Assembly (NCBI RefSeq): GCF_029227915.1
Contig: NC_079882.1
Span: 28,200,001-28,264,000, forward strand
Direction of reading: 5' to 3'
Source: Hydractinia symbiolongicarpus
Lineage: Eukaryota > Cnidaria > Hydrozoa > Anthoathecata > Hydractiniidae
Length of the DNA: 64,000 bases
Position 1 is the first letter of the stretch; every line of letters starts with the position of its first letter. Below are positions 12,801-23,985 of this stretch, one piece after another. Below the pieces are notes generated by a model, which made no database searches, was not told where the DNA came from, and was given only the letters and a program-made list of their open reading frames with translations. A program made the position numbers and the translations under genes.

Positions 12801-14350
12801 CTCAAGACATGAATTACGATCATTATGTATCTAAGCCAATTATAAACTTCTGAATTCGTCCTTTGTTTATAAAACTCGACTCGACTCGCTAATCATTAAT
12901 GTCTTGGATTTAGATGTTAAATAAACAGTTGTGTCATTTTATTACTTGTCAACTGAACCATTGACGGTTCAATTGTTTTTCATATGTGACGAGCACGTCG
13001 AAGCTCTTTATGAAAGGGGCTACGGAACGATTCAATAAGCTTAATCCACGTTATTTCCGAAGAATAGCGTGTAATAAACGGATCACTCAAGAAGTCTAGG
13101 TGCAAGAAATTATATACACTTTAGAATCATATAGACGTCTGGACAACCTGTTTTAATGAATAATCAATTTATGGTAAATTGGATATACTTTTATTTTAAT
13201 TTTCTAAAATAAGAAAAAATTTTCTTTAGTATTCTCTTTGGCGGTAAAATAAGCTACGGTATGTAAAATAAAATCGACAAAAGAGGGAGCAAAGACAACA
13301 CGAGGAGCTGCTGCTAGCCTTAAGAAGGTAAATAACACCTTTAAAAAGATTTTTAAGTCATTGTTGTTGCTTAGACTGGTTTAATGTACGATAATTTTTT
13401 TTCTCGGAGGAATAGCTAGCTAGTTAAAAAAGTTTAAAGATTACTTCATTAGAAAGTTTGAGTTAAAAACAATATATTGAATAAATCATGGATATTCAAT
13501 ATATATAGGGAATTTTTTGTCATTTCCAGTTATATTTGCATGTCCGATATGATATTTCAGATAATTTGAGTTGTTGTTTTTGTCCTCAGCGATTATATAA
13601 TTTTTCCACCGCCATTAGCTCGACTTTCGTGTAAGTCACAAAAATCGAAAACCAACAGCCGCTTCGTATCCCCTTTAATAGCTATGGCTAATTTATTGAC
13701 GGCCATTTTAGCTGACGTAACACAAACTGCGTCGTGGACAACTAATTTTAAAGAACAACACAACTAGATTTTTCTGTTCTTTTTTTAGAGTAAAACATTA
13801 TTTTACAAGGCGAGTTGATTTTCGTAACAATTCTTAGAACATTTTAATAATTCTTCCGAAATATTGTACAAAGGAGGTCTTTGCCGGAACTTCTTGTTTC
13901 ATGTCTTATCGTTAAAGCTACTTGAATGATAACAGACCTACCACAAACTAACAAAGATGATTTAGTTTATTCGATACTTGCTGACGTCAGCAAAACTTCC
14001 AAAATTTATGCTATATTGATTGTTGCAATATACAATTTCTCAGAAAGTTTTAGGTCACCAATTGTATTAAATTAATTCCATAGAGCGTGATTAGCAAAAG
14101 TTTAAAACGTTTCACTTGTTTTTAAGCTTCTTGTAGTTATAGTAGAGATAACACAGTGGTGGATCTTTTCGTAAACAGTACGATACAACCACATACAACC
14201 GGTCTCTTCGTTATCGTTGCCTCCAGGCTTATTCAATGACTCCACACTTTAACAGAGACTCTACACCTCGCCTCCAGTTTTGCATAAGTCGCTCCACTTA
14301 AGCTGTCGCTCTTCCCTGAGATTAAGGTTACCGGCCGACTAGTACACCAC
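9843..14350. other. No gene seen
   Basis: I found no supported exon. A 24-bp block containing GACCAATCACAACACTC is directly duplicated at about 11764-11816. A segment near 13605-13690 is shared in inverted orientation with about 43350-43415, so it belongs to a dispersed repeat. A minus-strand open frame at 10730-10957 has coding-like composition but no recognisable family. Confidence 0.5.
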
Positions 14351-14945
14351 TTCTCTTCTATGACTCAAACAGTTCTCTTCTGTATCTTGACACTTCTCTT
14401 CTGCAAGTGGTCTGAAACTTTATCTTTACAACTTAATTTAAAAATCTGGTTAGCAATTTTATAATATTAATAATAAATCACTTTATCACCTAACAATAAC
14501 ATATACAAGACGGTAAAAAAATAAAAATAACAGTGTTGTAGGTTTGTTAGATATTTAAAGAAATATGTTGTTCCATAAGTTCAGCAAATTGTTTTGCACC
14601 CATGGTTTGTATTTTTTTCACCTTTCGCGAGAAGTATACTTGGCTTTACGTGTCTCTATTTATACCAACTGTGATCTATTGCAGCAGACAAAGAGAAAGT
14701 TTGAAGAGTTATTAATTGCTAAGAACACTTGATACTTTTTCATGACCAGGAGACAATATGTCATTTTCAAGTACGCTAGATAACAAAATCTGGCTTAATC
14801 AATATTACACAAACCAAAATTGGATTTGAGAAGTGTTTACACTTTTAAAGAAGTGTTCCGAATGGAAGAGAAGTTATCGAAGGTAAGAAGAGATGTGTGA
14901 AAACAGAAGTGAACTGTTTGAATAATAGAAGAAAAGTTCTTTTAA
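14351..14945. repeat. Inverted-repeat (MITE-like) element
   Basis: The left arm near 14351-14405 contains CTCAAACAGTTCTCTTCTGT. It is matched in inverted form near 14865-14945, where the reverse complement reads TTCAAACAGTTCACTTCTGT. The arms are roughly 50 bp and about 80 percent alike by eye, and are built on a recurring CTTCTCTTCT motif. No coding sequence lies between them. The exact ends and any target duplication are unclear. Confidence 0.45.
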
Positions 14946-15984
14946 ATTGGAAGAGTAGTGAGCCATAGGGGCCATCGTACTCATGATGCCCTTTAATTTT
15001 TCAGAATAAGGTGAAACATTGCAATTTAACGTCTTTTCTGAAAATCATGGTCTTCTCACTTAGATTTTTTTTCATTTTTAATTTAACACTTTCTAAGAAT
15101 TTATTTTTCGTAATAATAAGATGACGATAATAATAAGAGAAAATGATTCACGCCACAATAGAATGTCATGCCAAAAAAAAGCTACGTCGAATCTAAATCA
15201 TATGGCCTGAAACTCGCTGCTTATGATTTATGCTTCCATTTTGTAGGAAAAAAGTATAGAGAATCAAGGCATGCACCTTGGGTTTGGCATTTCGATTATC
15301 TTATTCTATTCGTGCTCCAGTTCTCTTTAACTGTGTTAAGATCGTTTTACAGCACATTTAAAAAATCAAAACCATAGCGCTTTCAAACTGATTTTTGAGC
15401 TTGTGTCAATGGTCCTATTTGATTTTAAATCTTTGAAAAAAAAATTCCAACAACTTGACTTTTGTTTACAAAATTTACACCACCATCTCTCTATTCTTTG
15501 ATTTCGTGGGGATAATACATATCGATGTGCCTCTGGGTCACCTCTGAAATATGCTTGAATGGATGCTGCATTTTCTGTGATCAGAGATCAGCTCTACAGG
15601 ACAGCCACCTAGATTACTTTGTGCGTCTATGTAATAGTGAACAATATTGTCTGGCACATTATTAGATCTAGTTTCATTGAGCCAAAGCGTTTTACGACCT
15701 TATTCATGGATAATAGCACCATGGATAATATAGCAAAGTGTTTAATTTCGCGTATTCATTATTGTGCCATGAAACATTTGCGCCCGGGTCGAAATATGCA
15801 TCTACTTCCGTAACCAAATCTGCATCACCCATATTTTGGTCAGGGAAAGCTACCTATAATCCAGCACAGCCTCACCATTTTCTAGTATTTTTTTCGCCGT
15901 GAATTTTTCTTTCTTTTTAGCGTGACTATTTTCTTTTGGGATTTCTTTTTCTTTTTGCGTGAGTTCTTTCCTTTTCTGGCGTCA
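14946..15984. other. No gene seen
   Basis: AT-rich DNA with short open frames that show no family features or convincing splice sites. Confidence 0.5.
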
Positions 15985-16455
15985 CTTTGTCTTTCACAGT
16001 AAGTTTTTCTTTTGGCATGAGTTTTTCTTTTACCGTGAGTTTTTCTTTCGACGTCACTCTTTTCTTTTACCGTGAGTTTTTCTTTTACCGTGAGTTTTTC
16101 TTTTGCCGTGAGTTTTTCTTTTACCGTGAGTTTTTCTTTTACCGTAAGTTTTCCTTTTCTGGCGTCACTTTGTCTTTCACAGTAAGTTTTTCTTTTGACG
16201 TGAGTTTTTCTTTTAGCGTGAGTTTTTTTTGACGTCAGTCTTTTCTTTCACCGTGAGTTTTTCTTTTACCCTGAGTTTTTCTTTTGGCGTGAGTTTTTCT
16301 TTTACCGTGAGTTTTTCTTTCACCGTGAGTTTTTCTTTTACCGTGAGTTTTTCTTTTGGCGTGAGTTTTTCTTTTACCGTGAGTTTTTCTTTTGGCGTGA
16401 GTTTTTCTTTTACCGTGAGTTTTTCTTTTACCGTGAGTTTTTCCTTTGACGTCAC
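15985..16455. repeat. 18-bp minisatellite
   Basis: The unit GTGAGTTTTTCTTTTACC and close variants (GGC, GAC or CAC in place of ACC) is repeated some 20 times. GACGTCA-containing variants occur at intervals. The 18-base period keeps frames open on both strands (KEKLTV/KEKLTP on minus, FTVSFS on plus), but nothing else suggests a gene. Looser variants extend left to about 15890. Confidence 0.85.
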
Positions 16456-16871
16456 TCTTTTATTTCACCTTGAGCTTTTCTATCAGCGTGTTTTTTTTTC
16501 TTTTTTGGTGAGACATTTTTTTTTCGGCGTGGCATTAAAATATTATCCAACTCAAAAAATTATTTTGTTTCTTTCGCTAACCATATTTGATGTTCAAAAA
16601 ACTTTTTTGTTGTTATTTTTTTATAATTATTGTTTTTATTATTCAGCTAATGATACCTAAACTACATTATAACTTATAATACATTGGTTTCATGATTTGT
16701 GACTGTACAGGGGAATTTAAGAAATACTTACCGTTAATTAGTGCTAATTGCGCTAATACTTGTTGTCAAATTCCCCACATTAATTAATGCTTTTAATTAC
16801 ATCATCATTCCATTTAGCAATTTAGTGAATAGTTTGGCGCGACTTCTTTAAAAACCTACATCTGCCCATGA

Positions 16872-17021
16872 AGTAATCGATGAAGCTATCAATAAAACGA
16901 ATGGAGAGGTTTCATTCAGTGCAGAGGAAATGTAATAATAAAATGTTCTTACGCATTTCCTAGTGTAGTTAATTAATAAATTGTAATGAAAAAACCAAAA
17001 AAACACCATCTGCACCGCACG
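16872..17021. repeat. Dispersed repeat, copy 1
   Basis: About 134 bases from 16888 are nearly identical, in the same orientation, to 29181-29315. The shared block includes ACGAATGGAGAGGTTTC and AACACCATCTGCACCGCACG. Weaker similarity extends about 15 bases to the left of both. The function is unknown; it is probably a mobile-element fragment. Confidence 0.75.
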
Positions 17022-20000
17022 CTTACGCATTTCCTACTGTACTAAATTAAAAAAAAAATTAATGAACAAATTTAAAAAACTATTTTCTACATCTTACGTG
17101 TTTTGGCATACCTGTTTTACCTATTCCACTGTCACGTAACAAAGTTGGGAATGAGCTTCGTTAGGTGTTACAAGGAATTTACCGTTTTCGTAATCGCTGA
17201 GTGTATTCTGCGAATCTTTCGACGTTACGGGAATCCGTTCAAAAGGCGGTCGAAAAAGAAAAAGAAAAATGTGGCCAATTTTAAGAAGTAGATAAGTTCA
17301 AGATAAATGACTAGAACAGTAAATAACAACAAAAGCCAATATTAAGAACAGATACTGCCTCCAAATTATGTACCAAAGCATTAAAAAAAAATTCCCAGAT
17401 ATGTATAAAAATGTTCCTTACGGCCACCTATTTTTGCGAGGATTTAATTTCGTGTTTGGCTAATAACTTCTTATTGCGGAATTTAATTTTTAATTTCTTA
17501 AATGGCAGTATATGTACTCCTCAACTATTTTTCAAAAAGCTGACAAGATTTAACTCATTCTAACTCACAAACTTCAAACAACGTTTTAATTTGAACCAAC
17601 ATTATACAGTATCCACTAAAAGATAAAAATATTTTTTGCAAAGTTGCTTAGTATAATTTCTAGTATAGGGCTGTGTGGATGTAACGTTTTGGCGATAGTT
17701 GAACAACCAAACAGATTGTAAATTAATTAAGTGGTGTGTTAACTCATGCTGCAAATTCTTTAATTTCCTTTCTTTATCAGATGTTGTAGATTTTTAGCGT
17801 CACCTTTGTTTTATTTCTCTTCGTTCTTTGCGTTCTTTGATTTCTGTTGCCCTTCTTCCTGGTAACTAAAGTTAATGAGCTTTGTAACAACCTATTTTGA
17901 TTTTGATTGCCTATATTTATTTCATTGATTTCATAGATATGTCGCAATATAGATGTTTTTTTATACACAATTGGAAAACTACATTCTCCTTCTTTCGGCG
18001 ACATCTTGTTTGCAAACAGTCAGTAGCAAATCATATTTATGAAATGTTGTTTTAAATGCGTGAATTGTTTAGTTGAGAAAGAGAAAACAAAATGTAAGGC
18101 GATATTTTTTTCTATTTAATATCAGATTGTCTCTATGGACTAAAAAACGTTTTTATTGAATTCATTGCGTGCAGTTCACATCATAGACTTACGATACCTT
18201 ATACTCAATTATGGTGAAAACGTTGCAAGGTTTGGAAACACAATGCTCTTTCTACAACTTTTAATAAACAGGATGCTTATTCCTAATCCAACAAGAAGCA
18301 GTGGGCGCCTAAAAATCAAACTGCGTGATTGCGCCACTCAACAAGGATTCTCTGCTCGCGTTTGGTGCATTCTTTCTACGGCAAGATATTTCTTGGCAAG
18401 TAAAAGCTAGCGAAAAGGATAAGATACTTGCAGCTTTTCTTGTCTCTATAATAATAGGCGTTGACAACCGTTAGAAAAAATGTAACTTTTTAATTTTAAT
18501 TTTTGCATTTCCCAGAAATAACCATTTTTAGCTTTTGGGAGCAACTTTTGCTTTTAATTTTTACCTATGGTTAGCTGGTTTTAATAAATTGATAATTACT
18601 TTCCTAACACTAGCCAGTAGACCCTGGTGTGACACACCCGATGTAGCACTAAAGAACTTTTCACAATTTTTCTAAAAAACACATTGTCAGGAATATGCGG
18701 TGATTAAAAAAGATCTGGTCAGCTTCATTGCAGTGACCATGCAGTTTACGTTAAGAATCATACGGGTCGATTATGTTCCCAGGATATTTGATACAATGTG
18801 CTGTTATTAGTAAATTATTAGTAAATCTATTTACCTGTAATCCGAGAATTTTGTGGCTTGTTTAAAATATCAAATATTATAAGTGATAAAGTGTTTTAGC
18901 CAGATTTTAGTAGAATTCACACAAATATACAACGAAATGAGCTCTTGCTCCCTATAGGTAGCTAAATACCTAAAAATAAGTATATTTAAGACTCGTACGC
19001 ACAATCACTCATATAAACATTGAGACTTTTCGGTTTTTGACATAAAAATTCACAAACTCGCACCACAAGTCTTCTCAAACTCCACGTACTGCCTCTAGGC
19101 TCACGGAACTTCAGCTTTAGCTAAGACTCAGGGTTTTAGGAAATTCTGAATTCAACTAGTGAAACCGAAAAGTTCAGTAGAACGAAGCCTTACAGTGCTG
19201 CTATAGGCTAATTATAGCTTCCTTTTTTTTGTTTAAACTTTCTCAGTTGGAAAAATGGACATTTGCGTCAAGGACCATTTCTGGTTTTTTGATAGAATTT
19301 CTAGTTTGTCTCAAACATTATGTGGATGGTTGTAGATACGCAAAAGAAAAGATTCACCCTCTCTAACAATCATAAGGATGGTTGTAGATACGCAAAAGAA
19401 AAGGTTCACTCTCTCTAACAATCATAAGGAAATGCAGTCAAGAAACAAATGGCAAGCAACTTCAACGAGAACGCATATTTTTAGAGGTGGTAAAAAATCA
19501 CTGTCTATAAAAAACCACGCGGCAGTATACTGCAACGTAGCTGCCGAGATTCTGAGTCACATACTAAATCGTATACAGTGAAGTGAAGTAGTGGCTATAT
19601 TTAAATCCAGTAAACTGGTTCTTTTTGGCCGACCGCAAACACAACCTATTCCAATAAATCATACTACTCCAATTTAAATAGCAATACTACCATATTCATA
19701 AGCTTGTTTTAAAATAATAATTTTAGCTGCAGTTGCCGTCCATTCTTTTTTTGTTTTTTTTAAAAAAAATACCTTTTTCGAAACAGTTACACAGTTTCTT
19801 TTTGAGGCTATGAATGCAACTGGAGTGGTAACAAGAAGCTCGCTAATGAGATGTTTGACTCAGATAAAAAGCGAGCAAAAAAGGATTGTTATTATTGATC
19901 GTTAGGGTATTGAAATACGAAAAAAACAACAGTCTTTCTACTCTTGTTATGAATATATGAGAAGTTAATATTTTACGGTATTAATCTTTACAAGAGATGA

Positions 20001-20477
20001 TGAAGTAAAGTCGGGAGCGAAACTAAAAACAGCATCATCCACGCAATCCACGCAATCGTGCATGGGTTCCTCCAACTCGTTTATGAACAGACTATTCTAC
20101 GTTCTGTGTAGGGCTGTGCGTTATTCCTTTTTTCAACTTTGCAGAACTCAGCTGATTCATCTCCTTTTCTTCATCTCCTGAACGCCTTCCTTACCGTGGC
20201 TACATGAAAGAGAAAGATATAAAGATTTCAGTTAAAGAAAAAAAACGAAAAATAAAATAAAAACAACTAACTTTAATGCTGTCCAAACAAACAGAGGTCT
20301 TGCAAACTATAAATCCTTTGTAAATGTGTCCTCATGAAGACATCTCCTTCGCAGATGCGAGACTCTCTTCTCCGTAAACGAAAAGAATCTTCATATCCTT
20401 CTTTTCTGCACCGAAGGAAGTTTTGCTTCGTTGTGCGTTAACGCTACCATACACTGTCTGTAGAATCTATCAATTGA
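17022..20477. other. No gene seen; one 52-bp tandem duplication
   Basis: The only clear structure is a two-unit tandem duplication with a 52-bp period at about 19326-19429 (units start ATGGTTGTAGATACGC). The units differ at a few bases. No exon is supported. Confidence 0.5.
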
Positions 20478-20577
20478 CTCTGAATGTTAACTCTGTAAAC
20501 GTCGACATATTTGTTAAATAATTTTTATAGCGGACATTTTAAGTATGTTCCTTTGCATTCTTTTCCACCCGAAATTT
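20478..20577 (-). pseudogene. Relic of a third GPCR paralogue (C-terminal end)
   Basis: About 100 bases align without gaps to the plus-strand bases 6075-6175, which encode the end of TM7 and the cytoplasmic tail of the receptor at 6034-7008. Shared stretches include GACATATTTG and ACATTTTAAG, and I estimate about 75 percent identity. Read on the minus strand, it keeps the tail signature N-M-S-T-F-T-E but has a stop within it. Nothing of the transmembrane part remains upstream. This points to an old tandem receptor family eroded by deletion. Confidence 0.7.
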
Positions 20578-21429
20578 TTTAACGTTGATTTAAACTAAAG
20601 TCTTCCTTTTTTGTATCAATTTAACCCATGAGAAATTCTCCCCTTTAGACAAGGCACAATGCACAGGAAAAAAATTCTAAGCACAATGGTGAGGTTAGGT
20701 AAGTAGTGATAACGTTTTCTGTCCTGACGACTTATACCGTTTTTGGTCAAAACTTGTTCAAAATAACAAGTTCTAAAAATTGAAGAAATGGTATTTATAA
20801 CATAATATCCTTCGAATATTTTATACCAATTTTGCCCAAAATTATTTTGATCCATCAGTAGATTAGTAAAGAAGTTTGGACTTTTTTGTAAAACGTTTTC
20901 GCGAAAAACCAAGAAAGTTTACCAATATTTGTGTTGTGTTAAAACAGGAATTGAAAAAAAACAAGAAGAATTCCAGAGGCTTGAAGATTCCTGCTGCATG
21001 TGTTTTTTTTTAAAAAAAATTAAATATACAATCTATCTTCCCAGATATACAATCAAGGATATACACGCTTCGCTCAGGGTAAAATTTTGATTTCATTCTC
21101 AAAGTCGCTAAGATGTTGCTAAGCAACAGATTTAAATTCTAAAAAACTTCAAATTTACACTTGCTTATTTTAATTTTTTATTAGTCAAAAACGACTTTTT
21201 TACGAGATGTTGGTTGGGTTAAGCCTGGTTGCTTAAAGTATCCCAAAACAATAAAAAATTTCCCATTTTGGCATATTTTTTTTTATTTAGATAAATATAC
21301 TTTTATCTATGCATTTAAATCGACAGATAGTTTGGTAGAACGACTAGTCTCTTATACGCCAGTTTTAACTGTGTATGTTTTTTTTGACAAGAAAAGGTGA
21401 TTATACTTTCTGACGTATCTACTGTTAAT
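20578..21429. other. No gene seen
   Basis: The minus-strand open frame at 20616-20912 (98 residues) has no recognisable family and no paralogue in the window. I do not call it a gene. Confidence 0.5.
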
Positions 21430-23985
21430 ATGTTGATATTATTATTGTTATTTTAATAACTAGTAACTGAAGATGCTGATTTCAATACATATTCAAGGTG
21501 AGACATCCATATAAAGGTGGAGCAGAGGGTGGCAATTCTGGTTGTGGTGCAAGAATGTTGTGCTGTTGATGGTGATGGCATTTTGGAATAACATAATGGG
21601 GGTGTAAGGACACAATAAAGTCATTTACGAGTGTAGGTTGAAAACCATTGATGATTGCAATTGTGCCCCAGATATAGCTTTGGTATATGTTACATCTGAA
21701 AAACACTCTTTAGAATAATAATGGCTTCAGTCCAAATCAATTAGTGTTTGGACAAAACTTCATTGTTCCATCACTGCTGCATGACAAGCTTCCTGCTCTA
21801 GATACAGAAACCTCAAGTGATGTTGTACGTACTAATTTGTATGTTCCACATTCTGCTCGAAAGTATTTTATTGCAGCTGAAGCTAGTGGTAAGATCAATC
21901 AAGCATTATCAAACCAAGTTAAAACATATTAACATGAAGTATACGAAAATGGAGATAAAGTGTTTTGCAGAAAAAAATTAAGGAGTGAAAGGGACCACTA
22001 ATTGTACTGGGTAAAGTTGTCCAAAATGTTCTTGTTAGACAATGAGATGCTTACTATAAAGTTCATCCAAGCGAACTGATACATGCTAGTGCAAACTAGC
22101 GATGTTTAAATAACGTAAAAGAATCTACTGAGAAACAAGAAATGGAACAGGCGATATAGCCATATAACTTGGAAAAAGCTTTAAGGTCAATATGAAAGAT
22201 ACCACCTGTTGAGTTAAATGTGACTCCAGATAAGGATCCAACAGATATTGCCAATACAGAAGTCCCTGTAAAAATAGAGTCGATGAAGAAGCCCGCATCC
22301 CAAAAAGAGGGCAAGATCCAGACAATGGTGATATAGAGAAAGTCCTTGAAAATCTAAGTCGATTTTAGAAATAAAACTGTTAGTTTTAGAAATGACAAAT
22401 GAAAGTCAACTCAAATTTAGTACTCAGATAAAATTTCAGCTGGAATAGCAAACAGTGAGAGCACAAGTGTTATCACGACAATCCAAGCAATTTGGGGAAC
22501 ACAAAGATTGGGTCAATGTATTTAAACAAGGGAAAACAGTACCATGCAGTTTTGATTGGTCAAAAATTCAACGTTGGTCAGAAAGTGATTTACCCGAAGA
22601 AGCAGTTTATTTGTGCAGTGCAGAAGAGCAGGGCAAGATGTGGTAGATGCAAAGCATAAGGAGTTAACCTTAAACCTTATATCCAATGACGTGTTTGAGG
22701 AAGTCATTGATGATGGTCAACCGGTAATAACAGCAAAATGGGTTATAAAGGAAAATTTCAAGGATGAAAAGAATATTGTGAAGGCCAGGTTAGTTGCCAG
22801 AGGGTTTGAAGAGGATTCCACAGACCTTAGAAATGATTGTTAGTATGTCGTGTTGATAACTTTACTTATTGTGGTGCAGAACAGTTTCATGACAAGGTCA
22901 TAGCGAAGTTAAAGGCTAAATTTAAAATCAGTCCCAAAGCTAGTTTATGTTTTAAATAATTGAGTCTCGACATCTGTCAAAGTAGCAATGACATTAGAAT
23001 CGATAACGATCAGTACATTCAAAGCTTGGGTGCTATAACTGCTAAAAGTAAGAAGCAATCTGTTGAAGTTCTTGATACTGTTAAAAAGTAAAAATTAATC
23101 AATTACTGGTCAGCTATTTTGAGTTACTGGTCAGATCCAGTCTGATATTTCATATGGTGAGTGAATTGTTGCCAATGCTGGTAAGGAACCAACAATTGAA
23201 CATCTGAGACTAACCAATAAAGCTGTTAATAAGTTGTAAGAGAGACGTGTTTTACTGAGCATATTTGCAATTTTTGACATAGAAAAACGCGAAAATCCTA
23301 TGTTTTGCTGATGTAAACATGCAAGTTGGAAATGTAGCTCTTCACAGGGACCATTCATCATTTTTTCTTGGTGATAGTAATAAAGTGATTCCTATAATGT
23401 AGGAGTCTAAGAAACTATCTAGAGTGACTAAAAGATCATTAGCTTCAGAGGCAATGGCTTTATAAGATGGGGCTGACATTTGTTGGCATCAACCATGTAG
23501 AAAATATTTTTCCCTTCAGAAATACCTCAAATAATCTGCTTTACCAACAGCAAATGTTTACTTGAAACTCTGGAGGCAAAGGCATCATACTGAGAGTCGA
23601 TATAGCTAGACTGAGACAACTTGCTGAGGAAAATAAGATATCAGTCAGATGGGTGAATGGCAAGAATTGACTTGCTCATTGTATGAGAAAAACATGGAGT
23701 ATCATGAAGTAAATTGTTTGATGTTCTGAACTCTTCCAGCATCTCAATGAAGATATGAATTGGATGTTCGTTGTGATACTGATTATTACTTTATGTTGAG
23801 TTTTTCAAAAACTTTTACGGTTTGAACTTAATTGGTTTGGATTGAAATTATGTTGAGTGCGGCTACCGTATTTAGAAAAGGTGGGACGTTAATATGTTGA
23901 TATTATCATTTTTCTTTTAGAAATTTGTAACTGAAGAAACTGGTGAAGCTTTTAATATACAAGTTCAAGATGAAACATCCATATG
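21430..23985 (+). pseudogene. Decayed Ty1/copia-type retrotransposon pol
   Basis: Fragments of a copia-type polyprotein occur in the correct order with many stops and frameshifts. They are an integrase core and C-terminal stretch (about 21540-22110, including LVFGQNF and the SARKYFIAAEASGKI segment), a reverse transcriptase start (about 22530-22850, with AKWVIKENFKD and KARLVARGFEE), and an RNase H stretch (about 23310-23740, with ESKKLSRVTKRSLASEAMAL). A direct repeat beginning TAATATGTTGATATTAT flanks the pol remains, at about 21426-21512 and 23889-23985. A purine-rich tract (AAAAGGTGGGACG) precedes the right copy, as expected next to a 3' LTR. Gag, protease and most of integrase are gone. 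The element is dead. Confidence 0.8.

Noticed and set aside
15987-16660. Frames rich in KEKLTV or FTVSFS repeats
   Set aside because: Products of the 18-bp minisatellite being open on both strands, not genes.
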